Of a stretch of 64,000 bases of DNA, positions 24,060-32,673 are shown in pieces (the stretch's first letter is position 1; each line of letters opens with the position of its first letter). The stretch is taken from NCBI GenBank assembly GCA_029975055.1, contig JARKPU010000047.1, forward strand, positions 1 to 64,000, given 5' to 3'. Both the position numbers and the translations under genes were made by a program. The DNA is from Anaerolinea sp. (lineage in GTDB: Bacteria; Chloroflexota; Anaerolineae; Anaerolineales; Anaerolineaceae). The notes beneath the pieces are model-generated. The model made no database searches, was not told where the DNA came from, and was given only the letters and a program-made list of their open reading frames with translations.

Positions 24060-24875
24060 TTAGAACAGGCTCGCATAATCCACTTTCGGGAAGACCGTCA
24101 GCTTGCCGCCTATGGTGGCATCCAACACCCGGCGGCCGGCGGCTTCATAGGCCGCGCGGGCCATGCGGTAGCCGCGCTCGGAGGTTTCCAGGTCGGGCAA
24201 TTGCCAGCGGAAGCCCGCGCCGAAGTAGCCCGGCGAGAAGTGGTTGGGGTCGGCCCCGTTGGAGACGACGGTGGTGTTGGGCTTGCCCTTGGTCTCGAAG
24301 TTGTGGTCCACGCCGATGAGGATCACCTCGCTGAAGCCCAGGTAGAAAGCCGCCTGGAGGGCCACGTTGGTGACCGTCGCGCCCTCCCACAGGCGCCCGC
24401 GCAGGTCGGTGGAGAAGCGCGGGCCGGTGTAGGTGGTGTGGAGGAAATAGAGGTTTTCGGCGGGCTTCAGCCATTTGCGCGCGCGCCAGGAGACGAAGCG
24501 CGGCAGGTCGAGCGATTGAATTTCGGCGGCGCACTGTTCGATCACCAGGTCGTTGACCGAGAGCAGGTAGGTCGTCTGAAAGCCCAACTCGGGGAACATC
24601 AGGTAAATGCGGTTCATCCCCAGGGTGAACTCTCCGCGCAGCTTGCTCATATCGGTCTGGCGCAGGCTGGGCCCGTTGCCGATGATGAAGCAGCGCTGCC
24701 CGCGGTGGATGTCTTTGAGGGCAGCCAGGCGGCGGATGGTATCCAGCCGCCAGGGGTGAAAGGCCGCCGCCGGCCACTGGCGGGCGCGGTCGAGGGCATC
24801 GAACCCCTCGCCGATGGCGCGCTTGACGGGCCGGGGGATGGATCGTTTGAGTGCTTCGCCCAATGCGCTCATCAC
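24060..24875 (-). CDS. DUF115 / MptE-like fold protein
   Basis: A 271-residue protein with the Rossmann-like block GQRCFIIGNGPSLRQTD (about 59-75), TLGMNRIYLMFPELGF and FSEVILIGVDHNF. These match the DUF115 group that includes motility-accessory and MptE-like proteins, often found in surface-glycan and flagellin-glycosylation loci. Precise chemistry is unknown; a role in modifying or transferring a sugar is inferred from context. GTG 24875 or ATG 24872 could start it; both overlap the stop of the SDR gene upstream, so the two are translationally coupled. Confidence 0.75.
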   Translation of the reverse strand: MMSALGEALKRSIPRPVKRAIGEGFDALDRARQWPAAAFHPWRLDTIRRLAALKDIHRGQRCFIIGNGPSLRQTDMSKLRGEFTLGMNRIYLMFPELGFQTTYLLSVNDLVIEQCAAEIQSLDLPRFVSWRARKWLKPAENLYFLHTTYTGPRFSTDLRGRLWEGATVTNVALQAAFYLGFSEVILIGVDHNFETKGKPNTTVVSNGADPNHFSPGYFGAGFRWQLPDLETSERGYRMARAAYEAAGRRVLDATIGGKLTVFPKVDYASLF

Positions 24876-25645
24876 TCGGTGCTCAACTTGGCCGTTGCCC
24901 CGCCATCCACCACCAGGGCCTGGCCGGTCATAAAGGAAGACTGGGTCGCATCGGCCAGGAAGTAGATCGCGTGGGCGATCTCTTCCGGCTGAGCCACGCG
25001 CCCGTTGACGGTTTTGCGGGCCAGGTTTTCGAGCCGGTCGAGCACGCTGCTGCCTTCCAGCGCGCCGCGTTCCATGCTGGCGCGCAGCATGGGGGTATCC
25101 ACCGCGCCCGGCAGGATGGCGTTGGCGCGGATGTCATCGGCGGCAAACTCGATGGCCATGGCGCGGGTGAGCGCCAGCAGCCCGCCCTTGCTGGCTGCAT
25201 AGGAGGAGATGTTGGGCGAGGTGCAGATGGCGTGCACCGACGAGACGTTGACGATGGCCCCGCCCCCGCCCGCCTTGAGCAGCGGGTGCGCCATTTTCAC
25301 GCTCAAAAAGGCCGAGCGCAGGTTGTTGGCGATGGTCTGATCCCACTCTTCCACGCTGGTTTCCAGCAGTGGTTTTGCGATCTGAATACCGGCGTTGTTG
25401 ACGAGCGCATCCAGCGAGGGGGTGAAGGCGGCAACCTGCTCGAAGATGCGGCGCAGGTGCTCGGGGTCGGCGATATCCGCCAGGATATAGAGGCCGCCGG
25501 CCGGGAAACGCTCGCCGAATTCGCGCCGGTCCACGCCGATGACATGCCAGCCGTGCCCGGCAAAGACTTTCACCGTGGCGCGGCCAATGCCCCCCGCCGC
25601 GCCGGTGATGAGAACCGTTCGGTGTTCAGTTTTCTCGAAGCTCAT
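24872..25645 (-). CDS. Short-chain dehydrogenase/reductase
   Basis: The 257-residue classical SDR has the nucleotide site TGAAGGIGRAT (14-24), NNAGI, catalytic Ser in IVNVSSVHA, and SSYAASKGGLLALTRAMA with the YxxxK pair. It ends in the family block MTGQALVVDGG. NAD(P)-dependent oxidation or reduction of a hydroxyl or keto group, probably on a sugar intermediate given the cluster. It overlaps the GT-C gene upstream by 20 bp and the DUF115 gene downstream by about 4 bp. Substrate unknown. Confidence 0.9.
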   Translation of the reverse strand: MSFEKTEHRTVLITGAAGGIGRATVKVFAGHGWHVIGVDRREFGERFPAGGLYILADIADPEHLRRIFEQVAAFTPSLDALVNNAGIQIAKPLLETSVEEWDQTIANNLRSAFLSVKMAHPLLKAGGGGAIVNVSSVHAICTSPNISSYAASKGGLLALTRAMAIEFAADDIRANAILPGAVDTPMLRASMERGALEGSSVLDRLENLARKTVNGRVAQPEEIAHAIYFLADATQSSFMTGQALVVDGGATAKLSTE

Positions 25646-27272
25646 ATGCCTTTTCCCAGAGAATGTAGGGAGATCCTTTCTTGAAATACATGGTGTGCCC
25701 GTTCAGCTTGATTCTCTCGTAGTTATCCAGGTAGCGCTCGCCGATGTCGTAGGTGCTGACGCGCAGCTCGACGACCACATCCGGCTGGAGTTGGCCGAGA
25801 GAGTAATCGTAATTGAACTTGATGTGCCCGGGGCGCAGCTCCAGCCAGTCGCCGTAAGGGTTCACCTGGATGCCCCCGCGCGCCACGACGGGGTCGCTCT
25901 TGCCGAGCAGGTCGATGGCGTAGCGGTGCATGAAGTAGGGCGTGCTGCCCGCCGCCACCACCGCGATGCGCGCCTGGGGGGCCGTCACCTGGCGCAGGAT
26001 CAGTCCGTCGCGGGTGTAGCGCTCGTTGCCGGGGACGTAGATGGAGCGCTCCTGCAGGAGGAAGAAGCGCAGCGCGCCTGAGGCGGGGCTGCGCAGGTTG
26101 GTGATGAAGCTGCCGTTATCCACCAGGCGGTTCATCATCAGCACGCTGAGGATGACGAACACGCCCGCCCCCGCTGCGACCAGGGCGCGCGCCGGCCCTC
26201 TGAGGCGCGGGGCCAGGCGCATGGCCGCGCCCTGCACCCAGCCGGAGAGGCGGAAGACGGCCAGGCTGAAGAGCAGGAAAAAGGCCGGCATGGCCTGGGC
26301 GATGAAGCGGTTGGCCCCGCCGCGGTGCTCCCAGGCGTCACCGCCCACATAAACGCTGTAGGCGCACTGCGCCAGGAAGACCAGCGCCAGGAGGAGCACT
26401 TTGCGGTCGCGCCGGAAGAAAGCCAGCACGGCCGGGAAGAGCGCCAGCGGCCAGAACAGCCCGCGCGCAAAATAGTAAAGGGCGATCGCCCCGCGGCGGG
26501 CGCGCGCCAGCAGCGGCAGGCCTTCCATCTTGAGGTAGTAGGTCATGGGCAGCCATTCGCCGTAATAGAGCCTGCGCCAGGCCGTCTGCCCGCCGATGAA
26601 CAGCGCCAGCATGCCCAGCCCCCAGGCCAGGTGCTTGCGCCGGTTGGGGCGGTCAAAGAGGAACAGCCAGCCGAGCACCGTCAGGTGGAGCACGGCGGCA
26701 TCCAGGCGCACCAGGGTGGCCCCGCCGAGCAGCACGTACAGCCAGGGCGAAAAGCGCCCCCCGGCCTGCATGCGCAGCGCCCACCAGACCGCCGCGCCGG
26801 AGATGAGCAGCAGCAGGCTCACCTCGTTGCCCAGCCACGACCAGTTGGTGAGCGGGTAGTAGAACGCCGTCAGCAAGACGGCCAGCAGCGCCGCCCCGGC
26901 GCGGCCGGGTTCCACCTCTTCGGCGGCCTTTTTGAGGAAGAACAGGCTGGCGATGAAGAAAAGCCCGCCCGCCACCTGGATATACAGGCTGATCCAGTTC
27001 TCCGGGATGGGCAGCAGGTGGAAGCCCGCCATAAAGACCACCCACAGCGGGTTGGAGTAACCTTCCACGCGCTCGCCGGGGTTCCACACCGGGCCGTAGC
27101 CCTGGGCCAGGTTGCGCGCGTAGGTCATGGAGATCATCGCGTCGTCGAAGAGCGCCGAATAGGGCTGCCCCTGAGCCGTGAAGATCGTCTTGGCGGTGAA
27201 GACGGCCGCGTAAGCGGCATAGGCCAGGAGGATGAGGATAAAGAGCCAGCGCGAGGCGGGTTTCATGATCAA
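25626..27272 (-). CDS. GT-C membrane glycosyltransferase, arabinofuranosyltransferase-like
   Basis: A 548-residue protein with about ten helices. The first extracytoplasmic loop, FDDAMISMTYARNLAQGYGPV (DD at 43-44), followed by NPGERVEGYSNPLW, is the signature of the AftB-like group of polyprenyl-phosphate-dependent transferases. The C-terminal 170 residues form a soluble domain (RYAIDLLGKSDPVVARGG). Active outside the membrane. Substrate here is unknown; arabinose is only the best-studied donor in the family. It overlaps the upstream gene by 4 bp. Confidence 0.82.
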   Translation of the reverse strand: MIMKPASRWLFILILLAYAAYAAVFTAKTIFTAQGQPYSALFDDAMISMTYARNLAQGYGPVWNPGERVEGYSNPLWVVFMAGFHLLPIPENWISLYIQVAGGLFFIASLFFLKKAAEEVEPGRAGAALLAVLLTAFYYPLTNWSWLGNEVSLLLLISGAAVWWALRMQAGGRFSPWLYVLLGGATLVRLDAAVLHLTVLGWLFLFDRPNRRKHLAWGLGMLALFIGGQTAWRRLYYGEWLPMTYYLKMEGLPLLARARRGAIALYYFARGLFWPLALFPAVLAFFRRDRKVLLLALVFLAQCAYSVYVGGDAWEHRGGANRFIAQAMPAFFLLFSLAVFRLSGWVQGAAMRLAPRLRGPARALVAAGAGVFVILSVLMMNRLVDNGSFITNLRSPASGALRFFLLQERSIYVPGNERYTRDGLILRQVTAPQARIAVVAAGSTPYFMHRYAIDLLGKSDPVVARGGIQVNPYGDWLELRPGHIKFNYDYSLGQLQPDVVVELRVSTYDIGERYLDNYERIKLNGHTMYFKKGSPYILWEKAYELREN

Positions 27273-29284
27273 TCACACAAGGCTTTGGCCGCGGCGGAGG
27301 TGCGCGGGCCGCTCAAGCGGCAGTAACCGGCGGCAGCGGTGGAATCGGTGCGGATGCGGTCGGCCAGCAGGGCGGCCTGGGCCTCGTCGCCGAGGGTGTA
27401 GAAGGCCTCGTAGAAGGGCAGCCACTCGATGGCGTCCTGCGCGGCAAGCCCGGCGGCCTCGGCCTCGGCATACAGGCGTATCACCGCCTGCCAGTCGCCG
27501 CGCTGACGCGAAAGATCGGCCTGCTGGTAGTAATAGCACCAGCCGTGCTCAGGCTCGCTGCCGAAGACGGCCTCCAGCGGCCGGGGCGGGGCGGCGGAGG
27601 TGTCTATCTGACCGATCTGCGAGTAGCGCCCCACCCAATAGAGGAGCGGGTCGCTTTGGGCGGAGAGTTCGAGGCGCGCGCCGTCGATGAAATGCGCGCA
27701 GGAACCTCCGCCGGGCCAATCCACGATGAGCGTCTTCTTAAAATCGCGCGTCATCTCGAAGAAGCGGATGAAGCGGTAGCCTTCTACCCCCAGGGCCACC
27801 TCGCGGGCCGTGTCGGCGTTGAGCACCTCGCCGTAGATGCGGAAGGAGCTTTCGGCGGGGTGATAAACCAGGTTGGCGGCCGAGAAGACCTCATAATCTT
27901 CGGCCAGGCGGTAATTTTTGGGGAGAAGCGGCATGAGCACCGTGCCGTCGGCGAGCATGGGCGCGCGCCAGGCCGCCTGCCACCAGAACTCGCGCTGAAC
28001 TTCCCAGGCGCGGCTCCAATAGACGGCGTTGAGGTAATGCGCCGGGATGGCCAGCCCCACCAGCAGGGCCAGCGCCGCCGCGCGCAGGCGCGGGCGCAGC
28101 GCATAGAAGAGCAGCCCGCCGAGCAGCAACCCAACCCCGGCGGTGGCGTGCAAGGTGTAGCGGTCGAACTGGTCCTGAAAGGCGATGTTCCGCCCGGCGG
28201 CGAGCACCGGAAGGAGCGCGGCCAGCAGGCTGAGCGCGCCCGCCCCGAGCGCCTGGCCAGCCCAGCCCCGCGGGGCAGGCGGTTCGGAACCATCCCAGCC
28301 GCTTTCGGCGGGGCGGCGGCGCGCGTAGAATGCCACGCCCAGCGCGGCGGCGGCCCCCAGCAACAACCCCAGGGCCACGTCGAGCGGGCGGGCGGTGTTC
28401 CACAGGTTGTAGAGGGGGACGCTCCAGGCCATCCAGAGCGCCTCGGCAAAGTCTTTCAACGCGTCTGCCAGCAGGCCCGCCAGCATGGGCAGCGGCGCGG
28501 CGAGGTACTTGCCCGCCAGCAGCTCGGTGTTGGTGGCGGGGCGGTCGCTGGAGAAGATGAACAGGCGCCAGGCCAAAAAGGCCAGCACCACCGCCAGGTA
28601 GGGCAGGTATTCGATCAAGGCGCGGCCGAGGGCTTTCTTCCAGGGCCGGGGGGGCGCCGCATCTTGCGCGGAGGGGCGCAGCACCAGGGCCGCGGCCAGC
28701 AGGCGCAGCGCCTCCAGGCCCAGCATGTATTCGTAGATGAGCAGGTATCCGGCGGTGAAGAGCAGCGCCAGGGCGGTGAGGGCGGCCCCCCTCCAGCCGC
28801 GCAGGCGCAGCGCGGCCGCCGTGAGCGCGATGGAAGTGAGCGCCAGGCCGTAACCGATGAAGTGATTCTGGAAGGTGGCCGCGTTCGGCAGCTGTAAAAA
28901 GCCGGGGTAGGCGGCAAAGAGCAGGGCCATCACCAGGGCGGGGTAACGCAGGCGCGGCCAGATCAGGCGCAGGAGCACATAGAAGGCCAGCACGCCCTCC
29001 AGCCGGGCGGCAAAGGCGAACAGGCTCCAGGCCAGGGGGCTGTCGCCGAGGATGCGGTAGGTGAGGCTGTTGAGGCGGCCCATCATCGGGCGGTCAATGA
29101 GGAAGGAATCGGTGATGCGGTTCGGGCCGAAGGCATGGCCGTTGTAGATCATGTGCCAGTCGTCTTTATAGAAGCCGAACTGGTCAATGCGCGGCAGGTA
29201 AGCCAGGGCAAAGACGAAGAGGATGAGCAGCACAGGCAGCAGCTCGGCAGCGCCAACCCACTTCACCTTCCGTTCGAGCATCAT
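27269..29284 (-). CDS. Multi-spanning membrane protein, GT-C-like, with soluble C-terminal domain
   Basis: A 671-residue protein. About ten helices occupy residues 12-430, with an early FYKDDWHMIYNG loop (DD at 41-42) suggesting a GT-C-like fold. A soluble C-terminal region of about 230 residues ends with a segment (AVIRLYAEAEAAGL...EAFYTLGDEAQAALL) that looks like TPR helices. I do not recognise a named family. The start was set at ATG 29284 (MMLERKVKW); earlier in-frame codons overlap the dehydrogenase gene. It lies 25 bp after that gene and overlaps the next by 4 bp. Confidence 0.72.
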   Translation of the reverse strand: MMLERKVKWVGAAELLPVLLILFVFALAYLPRIDQFGFYKDDWHMIYNGHAFGPNRITDSFLIDRPMMGRLNSLTYRILGDSPLAWSLFAFAARLEGVLAFYVLLRLIWPRLRYPALVMALLFAAYPGFLQLPNAATFQNHFIGYGLALTSIALTAAALRLRGWRGAALTALALLFTAGYLLIYEYMLGLEALRLLAAALVLRPSAQDAAPPRPWKKALGRALIEYLPYLAVVLAFLAWRLFIFSSDRPATNTELLAGKYLAAPLPMLAGLLADALKDFAEALWMAWSVPLYNLWNTARPLDVALGLLLGAAAALGVAFYARRRPAESGWDGSEPPAPRGWAGQALGAGALSLLAALLPVLAAGRNIAFQDQFDRYTLHATAGVGLLLGGLLFYALRPRLRAAALALLVGLAIPAHYLNAVYWSRAWEVQREFWWQAAWRAPMLADGTVLMPLLPKNYRLAEDYEVFSAANLVYHPAESSFRIYGEVLNADTAREVALGVEGYRFIRFFEMTRDFKKTLIVDWPGGGSCAHFIDGARLELSAQSDPLLYWVGRYSQIGQIDTSAAPPRPLEAVFGSEPEHGWCYYYQQADLSRQRGDWQAVIRLYAEAEAAGLAAQDAIEWLPFYEAFYTLGDEAQAALLADRIRTDSTAAAGYCRLSGPRTSAAAKALCD

Positions 29285-29309
29285 ATCGACTCGCCAGCCT
29301 CCGGCTGCA

Positions 29310-30293
29310 TCAGGCGGATATTGAGAAGCGCTCCCGCAGACTCTCCAGGTCGTCATGCGGGATCGAAAGCCCCACCAGCAGGTTGCGGATGGTGTTCCAA
29401 TGCACGCGCTCCCAGGCCGCCGGGCTGGAATTGGCATTATGCGGGGCAAGCATGACGTTATCGAGCCTGCACAGGGGCGAAGCGGGGGGCAGCGGCTCGG
29501 CTTCGTACACATCCAGGGCGGCCCCGGCGATCTGCCCGGATTGCAGCGCGGCGACGAGCGCGGATTCATCCACCATGGGGCCGCGGGCGGTGTTGATCAA
29601 CACGGCGGTGGGCTTCATCAACGCCAGGGTGGCGGCGTTGATGATCTTGCGGCTGGTGGGGTTGAGGTCGCAGTTGACGCTGACGAAATCGGCCCGCGCG
29701 AGCAGGTCGGGCAGAGAGGTCATTTCCAGGCCGTTTTCGGCGATAAAATCGGGGGCGATTGGGACGATATCGTTGCCCAGCAGGCGCATGCCAAAAGCGC
29801 GCGCGCGCCGGATGACCGCCTTGCCGATGTTGCCGACGCCGATGACGCCCAGGGTGCACTCGCTGAGCGATCGCCCGGGGATCTTCTCCCACACGCCGGC
29901 TTTCATCGCCCGGTCCATCCAGGGCTGGCGGCGGGCAAAGGCCAGGATGTAGCCCATGACGGTATCGGCGACGGGCAGGGTGAAGGCATTGGGGGTGTTG
30001 CCCACCATCACGCCCAGGCGCTGCGCGGCGGCGCGGTCGATCGAATCGATGCCGGTGCCCCATTTGGAGATCACCTTCAGGCGCGGCGCGCAGGCCTGCA
30101 AGACGCGCTCGGTGTAGCGGTCGTCGCCGCAGACGGCGCCGTCGAACTGCCCGGCCAGGGCCAGGATCTGCTCTTCTTCCAGGCGCTCCTGCACGGGCGC
30201 GACGATCAGCTCGATGCCATAGTGCTGGAAGACGGGGCGAAAGCGTTCCAGCGAAGGGATGAGATAGGGGGCTGAAAGCAGGACGGTGGGCAT
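29310..30293 (-). CDS. D-isomer-specific 2-hydroxyacid dehydrogenase
   Basis: A 327-residue NAD-dependent dehydrogenase of the SerA/phosphoglycerate dehydrogenase-like group. The NAD site is LGVIGVGNIGKAVIRRA, the catalytic arginine is in LINTARGPMVDE, the acidic partner in DVYEAEPLP, and the catalytic His in LAPHNANSS. KWGTGIDSID and NTPNAF are further family blocks. In surface-glycan loci such enzymes oxidise or reduce hydroxy-acid sugar precursors, but serine biosynthesis cannot be excluded by sequence alone. It is in the middle of the leftward series, 31 bp from the cytidylyltransferase upstream. Confidence 0.9.
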   Translation of the reverse strand: MPTVLLSAPYLIPSLERFRPVFQHYGIELIVAPVQERLEEEQILALAGQFDGAVCGDDRYTERVLQACAPRLKVISKWGTGIDSIDRAAAQRLGVMVGNTPNAFTLPVADTVMGYILAFARRQPWMDRAMKAGVWEKIPGRSLSECTLGVIGVGNIGKAVIRRARAFGMRLLGNDIVPIAPDFIAENGLEMTSLPDLLARADFVSVNCDLNPTSRKIINAATLALMKPTAVLINTARGPMVDESALVAALQSGQIAGAALDVYEAEPLPPASPLCRLDNVMLAPHNANSSPAAWERVHWNTIRNLLVGLSIPHDDLESLRERFSISA

Positions 30294-30324
30294 GCAAAAA
30301 TCTCCGGTAGAGGGGCGGCGGGCC

Positions 30325-31005
30325 TCAAGCGAGGCGCGCGCGCATGAGGGTTTCGACGACCTGGAAGGTGCTTTCCTCGTCAATATCCCAGGCTTCGGCG
30401 GGGTCCACCTCGAACATCAGCGGGCGCTCGCCAATGCGGTTGCGGCGCTGCTCGAGGGTTTGGCGGGTGAAGAGGTAAACGCACGAGTTCTCCATGAAGA
30501 CGGGCGGCAGGTCTTGCGTGCGCAGGAGGATGGCCGGGTTGTGGTTGATGGGCCGGGCCAGCTGGTCCCACAGGCGCACCTGCAGGCGCGTGACACCAAA
30601 GAGCGAGTCGTGGGCGGGGTAAGAAGCGCGCAGAGCCTGGATGGCGCGTGAGAGCGTCTCAGCCTTGAGCAGCGGGTTGGTGGAATGAGTCTGAAGGTAG
30701 AGGTCGGCGGGGGCCAGGGCGGTATCGTGGAGGAGAATCTCATTCATCGGGATGGTGCCTGCGCGCAGGTGTTCGGGGCGCTCTAAGATCATCACCTGGG
30801 GGTAGTTCTGCCGCAGACCGGAGATGATCACCGGGCTGTCGGTATCGACGACCACGCGGCTCACCTCCGCCACGGCCAGGAGCGTCTCGATGATGTGGGC
30901 GTAAAGGGGCTTGCCCGCCAGGGGGCGGTAATTCTTGCCGGGCACGCGCTCGGATGTGTGGCGCATGGGCACGAGGGCGGTGATGGTTTCGAGGCTCAAG
31001 GGCAC
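30325..31005 (-). CDS. Acylneuraminate cytidylyltransferase-like enzyme
   Basis: A 226-residue nucleotidyltransferase. The N-terminal block ALVPMRHTSERVPGKNYRPL is the CTP-binding P-loop-like motif of CMP-sialic acid and CMP-KDO synthetases. QTHSTNPLLKAETL and WDIDEESTFQVVE are further conserved blocks. It would activate a nonulosonic acid or related sugar as a CMP derivative in the cytosol. It lies between the dehydrogenase and a TagB/KpsC-like gene, near neuB and the CMP-synthetase-HAD fusion, supporting a sialic-acid-like pathway. It is one of three such activating enzymes in the cluster. Confidence 0.85.
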   Translation of the reverse strand: MPLSLETITALVPMRHTSERVPGKNYRPLAGKPLYAHIIETLLAVAEVSRVVVDTDSPVIISGLRQNYPQVMILERPEHLRAGTIPMNEILLHDTALAPADLYLQTHSTNPLLKAETLSRAIQALRASYPAHDSLFGVTRLQVRLWDQLARPINHNPAILLRTQDLPPVFMENSCVYLFTRQTLEQRRNRIGERPLMFEVDPAEAWDIDEESTFQVVETLMRARLA

Positions 31006-31060
31006 CTCCGGGGGGCCTCACCCTTTCCCCGAGTGGGGTGAAGGGGGGTGGGAGAAGTTC

Positions 31061-32671
31061 TTACTCTTCCAGCAAAAACGGCTTGCCTTCCAAAATGCCG
31101 TCCACAATGGTCTTGAGGACGATGGAATTGTGCGGGTCGAAGGAAGACCAGGGCAGGTCTTTGAAGCGCACATAACCGGGCCAGATTCCGTCTTCCTCCA
31201 GGAGCGAATCGAAGGGCAGGGAGGTGCGGAAGAGCTGGTAGTAGAGGAAGCGGCGCGCGTTGCGCTTGAAAGCCGGCGGGACCATGATCTTCTCAGCCGC
31301 CAGGAAGGCCTCGGCCTGGCGCTGGTAGTCATCGGGGGTGGAGGGGAAGAAGACGGTGGGCAGCTGGGTGAAGCGCGCCTTGCCCCCGCACAGAACCGGC
31401 GCGCCCATCAGTGAGGCCTCCAGCCCGATGGTTGAATTATAGACCATGACGAACTTGGAGCGCTGGATCAATTCGTACGAGCTGATATATTCGCGCGAAT
31501 CGACGAAGACCACGTTGCGCAACGTCACCAGGCGGTTGCGGCGGGCCCAATCGGCCACGCTTTCTTCCGAAGCCTTGCCCGCGCGGGCTTCATCGGGGTG
31601 GGCGCGCACCACGAAGAGCGTCTCGGGGTGTGCGCGGATGACGCGCAGGACGAGATCGAGCCAGGCGAACATGTGCGGGAAGACCACGTTCGAGTGCGGC
31701 TGGCTGGTGTCGAAGATCACATTGGTGAAGACGGGCACCACCTGCTTGAACTGCGCCAGCCGCGCCAGGAAGGAGTCATCCAGGCCGCGCATCTCGGGCC
31801 AGAAGCGAACGCCCGCCATGCTGAAGTTGCCCTGCAGGCGCTGCTCCAGGTAGGCATCCAGGCGGGCGTCTTGCTCGGGCGAGAGCTCGAACTCGTCGGG
31901 AATGTCGATCGGGTAGGCGGTGGCTTCGCCCTCCGTGAAGTAGGCCGAGAAGGGCAGCAGGCCCACCTCGTGGGAGATGACGCGCACCCCGCGCTTTTGG
32001 GCCTGCCAGCGCGCCACGGCTTCGGGGTAGAACATGCCGTTGAAGACGACCACCGCGCGCGGGTTCACCGCATCGAGCAGCGCGCCGAATTCCTGCGCCA
32101 CGCGCCAGGCCGAGAGGATGTACTCGCGCAGGAAGAAGCGGGTGGGTTCGTCATCTTCCAGGTGGTGGCGGCGCAGCATCCAGCGCAGCGCGGGCAGGCA
32201 CAAGCGCCCCAACGGAACGCCCTCCCAGACCAGGGCCGAAAGGGTGGCAAGGTCGAGTCGCTGCAGGGCGACCTGCAAGGCGGGGTCGGGCTTATAGACG
32301 AACCAGCGCGCGTCGGCGTGCGCGTAGAGCGGCCTGGACTGCTCGATGCAGGCCGGGCAGGGGGGCAGGGCCTGCGGGTCTTCGCGGTTCGAGCCCAGCA
32401 CGCAGCGGCTCAGCCCGCCCTGGCAGGCAAAGTGAATGACCGGCGCGCCCGCCAGGCGCACGGCCCAGGCCGAAGCCTGCTGGAAGGCTGCGTTCAGGCT
32501 CATCCCCAGCAGGCGGGTGGATGCGTTGAAGAACACCACCGGCTTTTCGCCGGGGCGCAGCGCGGCGGCTTTGGCCACCTGCTCGCCCAGGCGCAGGATG
32601 CGCGCGTTGCTGCGCGCGTGCACCCAGCGGCGCTTCAATCCGCGCCGGATTCGCTCCAACGGTTCTTGCAT
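31061..32671 (-). CDS. Capsule/teichoic-type polysaccharide transferase-like protein
   Basis: A 536-residue protein with no membrane segments. The C-terminal half has a GT-B-like layout: LFVVRAHPDEARAGK, NVVFVDSREYISSYELIQRSKFVMVYNSTIGLEASLMGAPVLCGG. This YNSTxGLEA...GxPV pattern occurs in capsule synthesis (KpsC/KpsS, TagB/CDP-glycerol) transferases. The N-terminal half has a FNASTRLLGMS block and two Cys pairs (residues about 87-120). It lies 2 bp from the neuB-like gene upstream. A related layout appears at 39670-41100 and 49032-50648. Substrate is unknown. Confidence 0.72.
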   Translation of the reverse strand: MQEPLERIRRGLKRRWVHARSNARILRLGEQVAKAAALRPGEKPVVFFNASTRLLGMSLNAAFQQASAWAVRLAGAPVIHFACQGGLSRCVLGSNREDPQALPPCPACIEQSRPLYAHADARWFVYKPDPALQVALQRLDLATLSALVWEGVPLGRLCLPALRWMLRRHHLEDDEPTRFFLREYILSAWRVAQEFGALLDAVNPRAVVVFNGMFYPEAVARWQAQKRGVRVISHEVGLLPFSAYFTEGEATAYPIDIPDEFELSPEQDARLDAYLEQRLQGNFSMAGVRFWPEMRGLDDSFLARLAQFKQVVPVFTNVIFDTSQPHSNVVFPHMFAWLDLVLRVIRAHPETLFVVRAHPDEARAGKASEESVADWARRNRLVTLRNVVFVDSREYISSYELIQRSKFVMVYNSTIGLEASLMGAPVLCGGKARFTQLPTVFFPSTPDDYQRQAEAFLAAEKIMVPPAFKRNARRFLYYQLFRTSLPFDSLLEEDGIWPGYVRFKDLPWSSFDPHNSIVLKTIVDGILEGKPFLLEE

Positions 32672-32673
32672 GG

